The notes under the pieces are model-generated. The model saw nothing but the letters and a program-made list of their open reading frames with translations. It did not search any database and was not told the origin of the DNA. Below are positions 10,245-20,131 of a stretch of DNA of 64,000 bases, piece by piece. Both the position numbers and the translations under genes were made by a program. The stretch is from the NCBI GenBank assembly GCA_002786025.1, contig NHNW01000054.1, positions 216,718 to 280,717 on the forward strand, in the 5' to 3' direction. This DNA comes from Zasmidium citrigriseum (Eukaryota > Ascomycota > Dothideomycetes > Mycosphaerellales > Mycosphaerellaceae). Position 1 is the stretch's first letter, and each line of letters opens with the position of its first letter.

Positions 10245-12304
10245 TCAAAGATCTCCGGCCAGTGGCTCGACGTTAGGCCAGGACACATCTTGCCAGTCCA
10301 GCCAAGTTCCTCCAGTATCCATGAAGTCGAGATCGATCGAAGGGTGGTTCAAGAAGTCTTGAAGCGGCGGATTTTGCATCAGCCCTTCCATCGTAGGGGC
10401 ATACATGTCAGTCGCAAGATTCTGTGCCGCTGAATCCATCATTGTCGGTCCAGTGGTTGGCACTGACTGGCCTCTAGCGGTCGTTTGCATCGAAATGTGT
10501 TCCGCCACCACATCTTTCAAAGCTTCGATGTGAAGAAAATACTCCTTGGCAGCAAAGTTGCCGTTTCTGTCCAATTGCTGCAAAAAGTTGACCGCTAACA
10601 GAAACTCTTCGTGGTCGCTCGCCCAGCCATTGTGCCTGAGAAGGCAAGACAGGGCAAGTATATTTGCCGAGCTGAAGATATATTGTGTCGAAAAATAGTC
10701 GAACGCAGTGATGGTGCCGTCATTCCAGGCTGTCTTTAGGAGGCTCATTGAGGCGCGAGCACATCGTATGCAGGCGCTTGTTAGCGATGATGCAGATTCC
10801 GAAAATACCTCTTGTGAATTAGTCTGTTGTGTTGAATTCTGTCGTCTCTGTCGAAGTAAATGCAGGACTATTGGTCTGGTGGTCACAATGACAGTCTGTC
10901 GGTCGTGGTCAGCAGCATTCCCACGCAAGATTGGGAGGCGCATACCTGATTGAAAGATAGATGTAGGAACACCACGTGGCGTTCATTCGGTGTTCCGCTG
11001 TCATCAGCGTTGAGCTGAAGTCGTGGGGGAAGGTCATTCGTCCATTCGCTTAGTGCTTGCACTGCAGTTTGGACTCTTTCCGAGAAGGATGTTGGCTGTC
11101 TCTTCCGCACGTAGAGAGAACTCACAGCATTCATCATTAGTCTTGCCAGTCGAACGACAAATACAATGTGCTCTGCATCATGCAGATCGTTGCGAGCGTC
11201 TTCCGGCAGACCATCGTCGGAAGGCAAGCCAATTTCAACGCTCTCATCTGGTATCGATGGAGGCCAGCCGATTTTGCTGGCCCACATTCTATCAAAGCAG
11301 TAAGCTGACCACCATAGGCGGCAGCGATGCTCTCTCAGCTCTTGATCTCGCACTTGTGATTCGCTGATTTCGATGTGGAGTCCAAGTATGACCGACACCC
11401 TCAGAGCATAACTTGCCATGAACGATGCAGTGTGGCGACGGTTGATCGCTGAAGCGTATACTGACAGAAGGAGGTATATCTCAATGAGGGCCAAGCGTGG
11501 TCGTTCGCTGGGGATGTGAACCATAGACATAGCTTTGGCGAAATACTTCGAGCCGGGGAAAGGTGCATCCGGCAGAGTGCACCGCGATGAGTATGCCTCG
11601 CCCAGTGCGAGAAGAGCCCAGAGACGACATGCGGATAGCCAATCGCAATTGTTGGGATTTTGAAGGACCGTACTCACACTCGCTGTGATCTTCGACCGTC
11701 GGACGATGTGCCAGGTCTTACAGACTGTATTCAAGGCCACATCGACTAAGTATCTCATCCGTGAAGCATTCGGCCACTGCAAATTGGGATCCGTCAATGA
11801 CCGAAGGCTGTCATCGCTCATATACTGGACTCTGGGTAGATGGCTAACTGGTTTCGTTGACGCTGCCTGCCGCAACCGTGTGGCGAACGCAGCATCCGCA
11901 GCCTCGCCAATGTGTATCGGCAGGTCGGAAGCATTGCCGTGTGCGATGAACCATGGCCTCTCTTCAATCAAAGGATTTCGATCTGCGTTGTCTGCTCGTG
12001 GGGCCTGCGGCTCAGCAGATGGCTGGCCCGCAGGAGATGCTGCTGGAGTGTTGGCTGCAGAGACCAGGGCAGAGAGGCGTCTGTTCTCTTCAAGGATCTT
12101 GTCCAAGTATCGCTGGCCAACCTTGGTCTTCCTGTCTTTGACCGGGTAGATGCATTCTGTCGACGACTCTGCACAGGCTACACACGGTGGTCCACTGCCC
12201 GAACACTTGACTTTGCGTTTATGACACGCAGCGCAGCTGTACACAGTCAGCTGTGAACTGGATGCGATGGTTAATACTCACGCAGTGATGCGCTTGGGCT
12301 GCAT
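10245..12304 (-). CDS. Zn(II)2Cys6 transcription factor with fungal_trans domain
   Basis: Three exons (12304-12282, 12236-10946, 10895-10245) give 654 aa. The tiny first exon encodes MQPKRIT and two bases of Ala; joining it gives the full zinc cluster C-x2-C-x6-C-x6-C-x2-C-x6-C starting at residue 9. A basic linker and short coiled coil (YLDKILEENRRLSALV) follow. The fungal-specific regulatory domain spans the middle, with CRLWWSAYCFDRMWASKIGWPP near residue 330, and intron 2 falls in the conserved LSFNQ-TVIVTTRP block. The tail is acidic and Trp-rich, like an activation domain. It lies head-to-head with the MFS transporter (492 bp) and end-to-end with the peroxidase, so it is the likely local regulator of the block. 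Confidence 0.9.
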
Positions 12305-12796
12305 GTTCGGAGGCGACTGTGTTGACGCGCTGAGACGCGATGGAGGGTCACGGCGAAAGTTGAAGTTTGGCCGCGGCGAAAACGAAACAACGCCGACGGA
12401 CCCACTTCCGCTCCCTAGCGCCCGCTTTGATTGGCTGGCTACTTTCATTCACTTCGCCGAGCACGGACATCTTGCCCTGAATCCAAAGCTGAAGGTGATC
12501 GCAGGCACACGATCCCTTGTGATGCTTCTCAACTTTGCTCGAGGTATCAATCCAGAAGATGGATCTCATCAAGCCCCCTCTTTCTGAGGATGAAAGTACG
12601 AAGCAAGTCGTCCGTTGAACGTAGGCAAGTGCACTCCAGATTGAAAAACTGAAGGTATCACAGATGGGCTGCATCTTCAGTCACTGCAGAAGACCCACTC
12701 CTCGGCGCTCAACAACGGACTGGCCGAGCAACAAACATATAACAGACTGCCGAGCCAACAAGTCAAAATGGCCGGAATCATCGATACTCGTTCAGA
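12305..12796. promoter_or_regulatory. Divergent promoter region, regulator and MFS transporter
   Basis: The 492 bp between the start codons serve both genes. An upstream ATG at 12768 in a strong context (A at -3) opens a 53-codon frame that ends at 12926. It overlaps the transporter start in another frame and could repress its translation, unless a leader intron removes it. Confidence 0.5.
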
Positions 12797-12926
12797 ATGG
12801 GACAATCCGACCTCGAAGCCCAGGCGGCTCAACCTACTACTACCCGAGCCTCAAGCCCATCAGCGTCCGACATCGATGAGAAGTCCCCCGGCTACGCTGT
12901 TTCGACTGCCCAGAAGTGCCTGGTAG
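12768..12926 (+). other. Overlapping upstream ORF on the MFS transporter leader
   Basis: ATG at 12768 lies 29 bases before the transporter ATG at 12797 and in a different frame. It has AAA before the ATG, a better context than the main start (GAATGG). It runs 53 codons and stops at 12924-12926 inside the transporter coding sequence. Scanning ribosomes would then miss the main start, so translation may be restricted. It could be inert if the transcript starts downstream of 12768. Confidence 0.4.
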
Positions 12927-14420
12927 TCTTCACGACCAGCTTCGCAACGCTGGCAGCTTGCTTTTCTTCGACCTCGCTGTTCTCGGCTGCGAGCGAAATC
13001 GCCAATGAGTTCGGGACGACAGCAGATGTTGTCAATGCCTCGAGTGCGGGTGTGTTATTTGCTATGGGGTTGTCGAACTTTATCTGGGGGCCGATTGCAA
13101 AAGTAAGGATGCCACCTCTTCATGCAAGGGTATAGAACTGACCATTGAACAGCTGTGTGGAAGACTGATTGCGTACAATGCATGCATTGTCACCTTGACG
13201 CTCTTTACCATTGCTGCCGCGTTGTCACCGAATCTGGAGTGCTTCATAGTTTTCCGGATCTTGTCTGGGTTCCAGGGAACCTTCTTCCATGTGACTGGCC
13301 AAGCAATCTTGGCCGAGTACTTCCCTCCTGTAAGTAATGCTTCCGGTCCAGATCCACGGAGTCTTGAACTAATCGTCGTGTAGACCTCCAGAGGTACTGC
13401 AACCGGGTTCTTTCTCTGCGGCACAGTGCTGGGCCCGCCTCTTGGTCCTCTGGTCGCGGGTATCGTTGTGACGTATCAAAGCTGGAGGGTCATCCTCTGG
13501 ATTCAAGTCGGCATGACTTGTCTTGCGCTCGCTTTGTCTTTGCTCGTTCTTCGAAAGGGTGGTAGCGAGCCGCAAGTGCCAAAGTCGTCAGATGATGGAC
13601 ATTTCATTTTGCATGTCTTGCGCACCTTCAGCCCAATGAATGTCCTGAGGATCATGCGGTATCCCAACGTTCTGCTTACAGTAAGCGACTCTCGTCTTCA
13701 TCTGCCAAAGCTTTCACTGACCGAGTTCTGGCAGGACATCGCCTGCGGCCTGTTGAGCTGGTCACAATATGCTCTGCTCTCAAGTCCACGCCATATTCTC
13801 GTCTCTCAGTACAACCTCACCTCGCCTCTCATATCCGGCCTCTTTTACCTCGCACCCGGCGCCGGTTTCCTGATAGGTACGCTCATAGGCGGGCGATTCT
13901 CAGACCACACCGTCCGACAATGGATAAAACGACGAGTCGGACTTCGTCTCCCGCAGGACAGGTTGCGAAGCGGCTTCGCCTCTTGGTTCTTGATCATTCC
14001 AGCGGCATCCTTGATATTTGGCTGGGGAATCGAGGAGCATGTCGGTGGCCTAGCATTGCCCATCGTGACGGCTTTCTTCTCGGCGGCGGGAATCCTGGCT
14101 GCATTCGCGGGTCTCAACACCTACTGTGCAGAGGTCATGCCATTGCAAAGACAAGACACCATCGCCAGCAAGTACGTCTTGCAATACGCTTTCTCTGCTC
14201 TCGCTAGCGGTGTTTGCGTGCCCATGATCGATGCGATCGGAGTCGGTCTGCAATGCACAATCAGTAAGCCCAACGCCATAAACACTTGCGATCTATCAGA
14301 GATGCTGACAATAGTGCAGGTGTGATTCTCGTGTACATTGCCGGGGGCCTTTGCATCATCACAGCGTTATACGGAATAAACATGCAGAACTGGGTTGATA
14401 GGAGGCTGGCGGAGAAGTGA
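12797..14420 (+). CDS. Major facilitator superfamily transporter, DHA1-like
   Basis: Five exons (12797-13102, 13153-13329, 13384-13680, 13735-14263, 14320-14420) give 469 aa, with all four introns GT..AG. After a short polar N-terminus there are about 12 hydrophobic segments. The loop 2-3 signature appears across the first junction (GPIAK-LCGRLIAY), then FRILSGFQGTFFHVTGQAIL in helix 4 and GTVLGPPLGPLVAG in helix 5, the pattern of drug:H+ antiporters with 12 helices. It probably exports a small molecule from the cell. Its head-to-head position with the Zn2Cys6 gene suggests co-regulation. The substrate is unknown. Confidence 0.88.
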
Positions 14421-14841
14421 CTCTCTTTTTGATTTGTCCAACGGTGGACAGCTTCGTCGAGGACATTGAGCCTTCGGAACGTGCAAAACGAATAGATGAT
14501 AGAGAAAGATAGAAAGATACCCTTGAGATACCCTTGCTTATGGGTTCGGCGTTTGGTGTCGGACGGAGGAAAATGGCATCGGTAGCTCGGAAAATTCTTT
14601 TGCATCCTTCAGAGTCCTCCTTCAGCTTGATTTATGATGTGATTCGACTGGTATGTCGTCCAAAGTAGAAACTTGTGATCAGGCTTGGCATGTCCGGCGA
14701 GTCAGATTTTTCGCCGAAAGGCGTCGCAAAGGGCGTAGAAGACGGAAATGCTAGAGTTTTAATTGTCAATAGAAAAGTTCGTTGGCCCAACGTCTCCTGG
14801 AAGGTCAAAAAAACCTCGTCCGTTGCGAAAGAGCAGCCAAA
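14421..14841. other. Intergenic region upstream of the hydrolase
   Basis: This 421-bp gap between two plus-strand genes has an A/T-rich stretch near 14500-14590 and nothing else recognised. The hydrolase frame stays open upstream of its ATG but has no earlier ATG. Confidence 0.4.
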
Positions 14842-15672
14842 ATGACCGTCTCGAAGCCGGATCCATCGCCCAGCAAGCTGGCATTCGAAACCATCCCATT
14901 GGAGATCAACGGCGTGGCCCTGCAGATCGCCACGATGCATACGATCCAAAATCCATCAGCGAAGCCACCGATACTCTTCCTCCACGGCTTTGGATCGACA
15001 AAGGAAGACTACGCCGACGCGATTAGGCATCCGGAAATCTCAAGGCACCCAATCCTAGCCTACGACGCGCCAGGGACAGGAGAGTCGACATGCAGCGAGC
15101 TTTCTACGGTTGACATTCCATTCCTCGTCAAAGTCGCAGAACGAGTACTCCGACATTTTGGTGTGGACCAGTTCTACGTGGTTGGACATTCCATGGGCGG
15201 CCTCACAGCACTGCTCCTGGCTCACAAATACCAAGACCGAGCCCTAGGCTTCATCGACATCGAAGGCAATGTGGCTCCAGAGGATTGCTTCCTCAGCAGG
15301 CAGGTCATTCTACACGCCAACGAAAACGCCAATGAGTTCTTCCAAGAGTTCATCCGTCGAGCAAAAGCGTCACCGCAACGAGGGAGTGCACTCTACGCGG
15401 CCAGTCTGCAACACAAAGTCCAAGCCGGAGTTGTGAGGAGTATCTTCGAGTCGATGGTGGAGCTTTCGGACAACGCAGACCTTATGGGCATGTTTCTGGG
15501 CTTGCCATGTGCGAAGATGTTTATGTATGGTGAAGATAACAGGTCACTGTCTTATCTGAAGAAGTTGGCGGCGAACGGTGTCCAGTTGGCGGAGATCGCA
15601 GCTTCGGACCATTGGCCGATGTATTCCAATCCGGTCGCCATGTGGGAAGAGATGGCAACTTTTCTGAGGTAA
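14842..15672 (+). CDS. Alpha/beta hydrolase
   Basis: Intronless, 276 aa, no signal peptide, so probably cytosolic. The oxyanion-hole strand LFLHGFGS is at residues 45-52, the nucleophile elbow GHSMGG at 115-120 (Ser117), and a C-terminal SDHWPMY supplies the likely catalytic His257. The acid residue is probably the Asp after the MYGED strand. The family includes esterases, lipases, lactonases and C-C hydrolases, and the substrate cannot be deduced. It is the last member of the accessory block and ends 60 bp from the convergent NOP2 gene. Confidence 0.85.
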   Translation: MTVSKPDPSPSKLAFETIPLEINGVALQIATMHTIQNPSAKPPILFLHGFGSTKEDYADAIRHPEISRHPILAYDAPGTGESTCSELSTVDIPFLVKVAERVLRHFGVDQFYVVGHSMGGLTALLLAHKYQDRALGFIDIEGNVAPEDCFLSRQVILHANENANEFFQEFIRRAKASPQRGSALYAASLQHKVQAGVVRSIFESMVELSDNADLMGMFLGLPCAKMFMYGEDNRSLSYLKKLAANGVQLAEIAASDHWPMYSNPVAMWEEMATFLR

Positions 15673-15732
15673 CGGCAGCGAGATGGATGCAGGCTCAACG
15701 TCGCCCGGGATCGATGTACAGTGGATACAGTA

Positions 15733-17688
15733 TTACTTCGAAAGGCTCTTCACGGCCTTTGACTTCGTCGCCTTGGGATCGATGCCCTTCTTCTTCAGCT
15801 GCTTTTTCAGACCCCGTTCGATGTATTTCTGATCCTCCTCGTCGTCGAAGCCACCAAAGTCATCTTCTTCCTGATCAGCGCCATTGACAGCATCCGTCTC
15901 CAGCGCCACATCTTCGTCCACATCTTGCTCCTCCTTCGTACCATTGGCATGCTGCCTCTTCTCTTCCGCGCTGCCTTGTGCTTTGACGGCGTTTGGCGGC
16001 GTGGGTCCAGTCTTCCTGAACTTCGCAACGAAGAAACCGTCGACGTTGTAAGCGTGCGGGTAGTATCGCCGCGTCTCCTTCATGGATGGATGGAAGCGCT
16101 TTGACTGGTATTTGATGAAGCCTTCCTTGCCAAAGACGAGTCCAGTTGGGACAAGTTTCACATTCGGTCGCTTGTTGAGCACGTACTGTACAACCTGCTC
16201 GTTTTCCTCGACAGAGACTGAACACGTACTGTAGACGATGTAGCCTCCAGTCTTGCTGGCGTGATCCACTGAGTCTACTGCAGCCAAAAGAAGCTGCTTT
16301 TGGAGATGAGGAACGCGGAGGAAGTCGGCTTCAGTCTTGTTCGTCTTCACACTGGCATCCTTGGCGATGACTCCGGTACCAGTGCAGGGAGCATCAAGCA
16401 GTACTCTGTCGAAGCCGCCCATCACTCTGGGGAATTCCAGAGCTGAGTAGTTGCAGACAATCGTGTTCTTGACGCCCAAACGATGGATGTTTCCGATCAA
16501 AGCCTTGGCGCGGTCTTTGTTCGAATCGTTGGAAAAGATGCAGCCCGTATTCCGCATCAATGCGGCCAAATGGGTTGTTTTACCACCAGGAGCAGCTGCC
16601 ATGTCGAGCACTCTCTCGTGTTCCTGAGGGGCCAAGGCCATGACGGGAAGGAAAGAAGAGGCAGCTTGCAGGATATAGTGACCAGCCAGATATTCAGGTG
16701 TTGCTCCGAGCGGGACTTGAGATTCGAAGATTTGGAGGCCAACCTTGGACCACTTGCCGACAGGCTCCAGCGTTACGCCGCGGTTGATGAGCGCATGTGC
16801 CAGATCTCTCCTGTGGGTACGAAGCGTATTTGTGCGAATGACCATCGGTCGTGGCGTCTCGTTGGCGTCGAAGAAAGCCAGCGCTTCTTGTGGTGGGAAG
16901 AGCGAGAACAGCTTCTCGGCCATGAATGGCGAGTAACCGTAGTACGTGCAGATGTCTCGTAGTAACGCCTGAGTGTATTCTGCCCTGATCTTGCCGGGTT
17001 CTGCGAGCTCTTTGAAACTGGTCAAGACACGCACGGCCTCCGTTATCCTCGTCCTGAGCAATTGTAAATCTGGAGCCAGCATGCTCGCCTTTTGGCCATC
17101 TTCATCGTCCGGTATGTCTGCCGCTGCAATATTGGTCTGCAGCGCATCGTCACGCAGCTCCTCTTCAGCCTCTGCCGCCTCTTGCGCTCGTTGTTGGTCC
17201 AGTTTCCTCGACAAGCCAGCAATGTTGGCGGCCGTGAGCTTCTCTTCCGCATCCGAATCTTCATCATCAGACCACATCTTCTGGTGCCGTACATCCTCGT
17301 CAGAATCCATGACATCCTCATCCGACCCCGAAAGTGCGTTCGCGAAGTCGTCGGCATCGCTGTCGATCTCGTCGTCGTCCAAGTCATTCAGATCTGCCTC
17401 CTCTATCCCGTCCAGCTCGTCCTCCATAACATCGGGATCGTCGATGGCGTCGCCGCTGAGATCGGAGAAGTCATCGCCCTCCGGCTCTGGTTCAGGTGCT
17501 TTGGGAGCTTTCTTCGGTGCCGCCTTGTTCGCCTTCCCATTGGTGACTGGCTTTTTCAAGTCGGCGGTTTTCTGCTTCTTGATTGCGCCGTTCGTGGGCG
17601 CCGCAGACTTTCGCTTCTTCGAGACAAGAGAATCATCGAGCGGCTGCGGTGCGCCCTGCTTCTTGCCCATGCGACGACCGACTCCCAT
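15733..17688 (-). CDS. NOP2: Nucleolar rRNA (cytosine-5) methyltransferase Nop2
   Basis: Intronless, 651 aa. The start MGVGRRMGKK is typical of the family. Residues 10-60 are basic and nucleolar-like, and 65-190 are very acidic with repeated DDE and DSDED clusters. The NOL1/NOP2/Sun domain follows: the SAM-binding DMAAAPGGKTTHLAAL near 360, motif IV APCTGTG near 433 and motif VI STCSV near 488, the last two with the two catalytic cysteines. The C-terminus is acidic then Lys-rich. NOP2/NSUN1 methylates 25S/28S rRNA and is needed for 60S subunit assembly, so this is an essential housekeeping gene. It marks the right edge of the accessory block. Confidence 0.95.
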   Translation of the reverse strand: MGVGRRMGKKQGAPQPLDDSLVSKKRKSAAPTNGAIKKQKTADLKKPVTNGKANKAAPKKAPKAPEPEPEGDDFSDLSGDAIDDPDVMEDELDGIEEADLNDLDDDEIDSDADDFANALSGSDEDVMDSDEDVRHQKMWSDDEDSDAEEKLTAANIAGLSRKLDQQRAQEAAEAEEELRDDALQTNIAAADIPDDEDGQKASMLAPDLQLLRTRITEAVRVLTSFKELAEPGKIRAEYTQALLRDICTYYGYSPFMAEKLFSLFPPQEALAFFDANETPRPMVIRTNTLRTHRRDLAHALINRGVTLEPVGKWSKVGLQIFESQVPLGATPEYLAGHYILQAASSFLPVMALAPQEHERVLDMAAAPGGKTTHLAALMRNTGCIFSNDSNKDRAKALIGNIHRLGVKNTIVCNYSALEFPRVMGGFDRVLLDAPCTGTGVIAKDASVKTNKTEADFLRVPHLQKQLLLAAVDSVDHASKTGGYIVYSTCSVSVEENEQVVQYVLNKRPNVKLVPTGLVFGKEGFIKYQSKRFHPSMKETRRYYPHAYNVDGFFVAKFRKTGPTPPNAVKAQGSAEEKRQHANGTKEEQDVDEDVALETDAVNGADQEEDDFGGFDDEEDQKYIERGLKKQLKKKGIDPKATKSKAVKSLSK

Positions 17689-18078
17689 GATTGCGGTGAT
17701 GTGTGGTGGTGTTTGCGAGACTTTGCTGCATGTGATCGCAAAAGCAGAGCAGAGAACTTGAAATTTTGGGCGGAGCTAATTCCGAGTCAACCGGCCAAGA
17801 CCCGGCTACTCACGTCCAAATTAGGACAGAATATCCGAAGACAGCCGGGTCATCTTCGACGACACTTCCTCCTTGCTTCCTTCCACACCCATTTAAAGTA
17901 CATCTGCTTCGAGGATGACTGCCATTGACCGCCACGTCCAATACTGCACCATAAACAACATGAAGAGCGCCCGTACTTCGTCCAATCACCTCCAGAGGTC
18001 CATTCTCCGCGGAGTCGGTTTGGTCGGCAGCGCTTGGCGTCACAGTTGAATCCTACGGTCTGAGCCACCCTCTTATGG
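17689..18078. promoter_or_regulatory. Divergent promoter region, NOP2 and membrane protein gene
   Basis: These 390 bp separate the start codons of NOP2 (minus) and the membrane protein gene (plus). An ATG at 18075 opens a seven-codon frame (stop at 18096-18098) that overlaps the next start in another frame. No clear TATA box was seen. Confidence 0.45.
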
Positions 18079-19275
18079 ATGTACTTCGAGCGTCGTAAGT
18101 CCCTCTTCCCCGGCTCTGCACCTCCAACTACCGCCAAGATGCAGTTCCCAGCGACCACGGAGATGTTCCATGTCCTGCTCAAGGTAAGGCCTCAAATGCC
18201 ATGCTACGTCCATATGCTAACGTCTTCCCAGTCTTTCTTTGTCTCCGCCTCTCTCATATCAGACTATGCTCTCAAGTTCGACGAATGGATCGTGACACGT
18301 CCAAACTTCGACGGAGATACTTCAGGTGAACGTAAACGATGGATCGCCGTTTTGAAGACTTCCTTAACCTACGCGGTCCTGGAGCCGCTTTGCTATGCGC
18401 TGATGACCGCGTTATCGAATTCATCATTCCTATGCTTTCTCATGGGTTGCCTTATACACATACACGCTGTGCCAGGGGCTATCGTAATCATGGGCCAGTG
18501 CATGCTGGACGTGCTTAAGAAACACAAGGAGATCTGTGGGCACTCTGAAGACCTGGCGAAAGAGGAAGAGGGGAAAGCAAACGCACACGACGAGAAGCTG
18601 GACTCTGAACTTCCTAATAGTATTCTGGAGGTGGAAAACAAGCGCCCGCTGCCCAAAGTCGACCTCCGCCCGTGTCTGGACCGCCACCCGCTGCCCAGGT
18701 TACATTACATAGCTCCTCTGCTTCCTGTTGCAACGGCTGCGCTTGCCAACGCTGGGCTGCTCTACTACACCCGATACCTCAAAACGGAAGACAGCCAGAC
18801 CTGGTACGATCGCTTCGCTTTTGGGTGGTTTGCCATTGCCCTTTGTTGCGCTTGTGTGTTGGTAATCAGCCGCTGGAACAACAAGATGATGCACGAAGCC
18901 TGCGGCCGCCCGCTGCACCTGAAGACGGTCCCGTGGGACGTCCTGAAGTATCGCCTTGTCGCACTCTTCCTGATGGCGTTTGTGCGGGCCCAGGTGCGCA
19001 CTTTGCTGTCACAAGAGCCACTGACCTGGTTCGGGTTCTCCGAAAATGGCGGTCTCTACCTTCTTGGCAATGTCGACACTTCGGATGGACCAGGGACCTC
19101 GCTCGACAACAAGAAGCATCTGCTTGACCGACTTCTCGCTGCTATCCCTCCATGGGCCAACATGGCGATCTCCATCGGCAACATTGTATTCGTCCTGGGA
19201 CTATTGAGCTACACTTGGTGGCGAAAGAGGCAACAGCAACGTGCTGAACAGACTGGTGAGCAGAGAGAAGACTAA
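18079..19275 (+). CDS. Multi-pass membrane protein of unknown function
   Basis: I model two exons, 18079-18183 and 18232-19275, giving 382 aa. The 48-bp intron 18184-18231 (GTAAGG, branch CTAAC, CCCAG) is a multiple of three without a stop, so the unspliced frame is also open (398 aa). A start at 18139 (MQFPATTEMF, A at -3) is as good as 18079. Hydrophobic segments appear near residues 80-105, 110-135, 215-235, 250-270, 300-320 and 360-380, with a charged loop in the middle and a polar Gln/Arg/Glu tail. No known domain is recognised. The split arrangement of helices around a hydrophilic loop would suit an endomembrane protein. Confidence 0.75.
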   Translation: MYFERRKSLFPGSAPPTTAKMQFPATTEMFHVLLKVRPQMPCYVHMLTSSQSFFVSASLISDYALKFDEWIVTRPNFDGDTSGERKRWIAVLKTSLTYAVLEPLCYALMTALSNSSFLCFLMGCLIHIHAVPGAIVIMGQCMLDVLKKHKEICGHSEDLAKEEEGKANAHDEKLDSELPNSILEVENKRPLPKVDLRPCLDRHPLPRLHYIAPLLPVATAALANAGLLYYTRYLKTEDSQTWYDRFAFGWFAIALCCACVLVISRWNNKMMHEACGRPLHLKTVPWDVLKYRLVALFLMAFVRAQVRTLLSQEPLTWFGFSENGGLYLLGNVDTSDGPGTSLDNKKHLLDRLLAAIPPWANMAISIGNIVFVLGLLSYTWWRKRQQQRAEQTGEQRED

Positions 19276-20131
19276 AAGTAACACGGGGCACGAGCATCGA
19301 ATGTATGCAGCCTTATTTACGGGTGTCCCATAATGCATTGGAGATGCCCGTCTGTTCGTGATGGACTACAGATCGTAAGTTGCGTCGTCATGCACCTCAT
19401 TCATGCACTTTCGTTGACGCAGTTTACAGCGGTTAGCTACCGGTAGCGAAGTTTGCCAGATCGCAGTCCAGCCAACATCTAATACAACGGCAATGAACAG
19501 ACGCATGTCTTAGCAACGATCACAAATTCAAGCACGAGCGTACTTTAGCCCGGAGATTCTTGCAGGAAAGGATCGTCCTTCTCTTTCCTGAATCACAGAC
19601 TAAGGACAAGATGGCACCCACGACCCCACACCTTTTCTTAATTCTACACATATACGCCTTCGACATCAATCCAGAAGAATACATCTCGTTCGAAAAAGCA
19701 AGCGTCCACTTATTCGTTCTTATAGGCTAAACACCACAAGTGCACGACGAGTGCTTGAGCATTTACACCCAATGGCAAGCAAATCGTCTTCACCGGCCGC
19801 ACGGACTTCTACGTCGCTACCGCTGCTTGGTGAATCTACTAAACGGGCGTCACGAGGTCCCTATGGCTCGCAAAGCTGTCACTTGGGCTAGTGAATCTCA
19901 AATATTCATGTAGCCGTCGCTCCTGAAAGACGAGCGATGTGTGGTGTCGTGAACCACGCAACCACGCTCTCCGGCCCTTAAATAGCCCATGATCCCCCCG
20001 ATTCTCTGCACATCCTCGACATCCTTCGACTTGGCCATCCGGATTATCCGACTTCCACTACTACCGCGCCGACCTCAATAACTCCGCATTGCCAACTGAT
20101 CCACATCAGCATCCCTCGAGGCACTCCAGAC
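19276..20131. promoter_or_regulatory. Intergenic region with TATA-like element before exonuclease gene A
   Basis: An 856-bp gap between plus-strand genes. TTAAATAG at 19978-19985, 147-154 bp before the ATG at 20132, is a plausible TATA box, and a pyrimidine-rich leader follows it. The first 600 bp show nothing recognisable. Confidence 0.5.
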
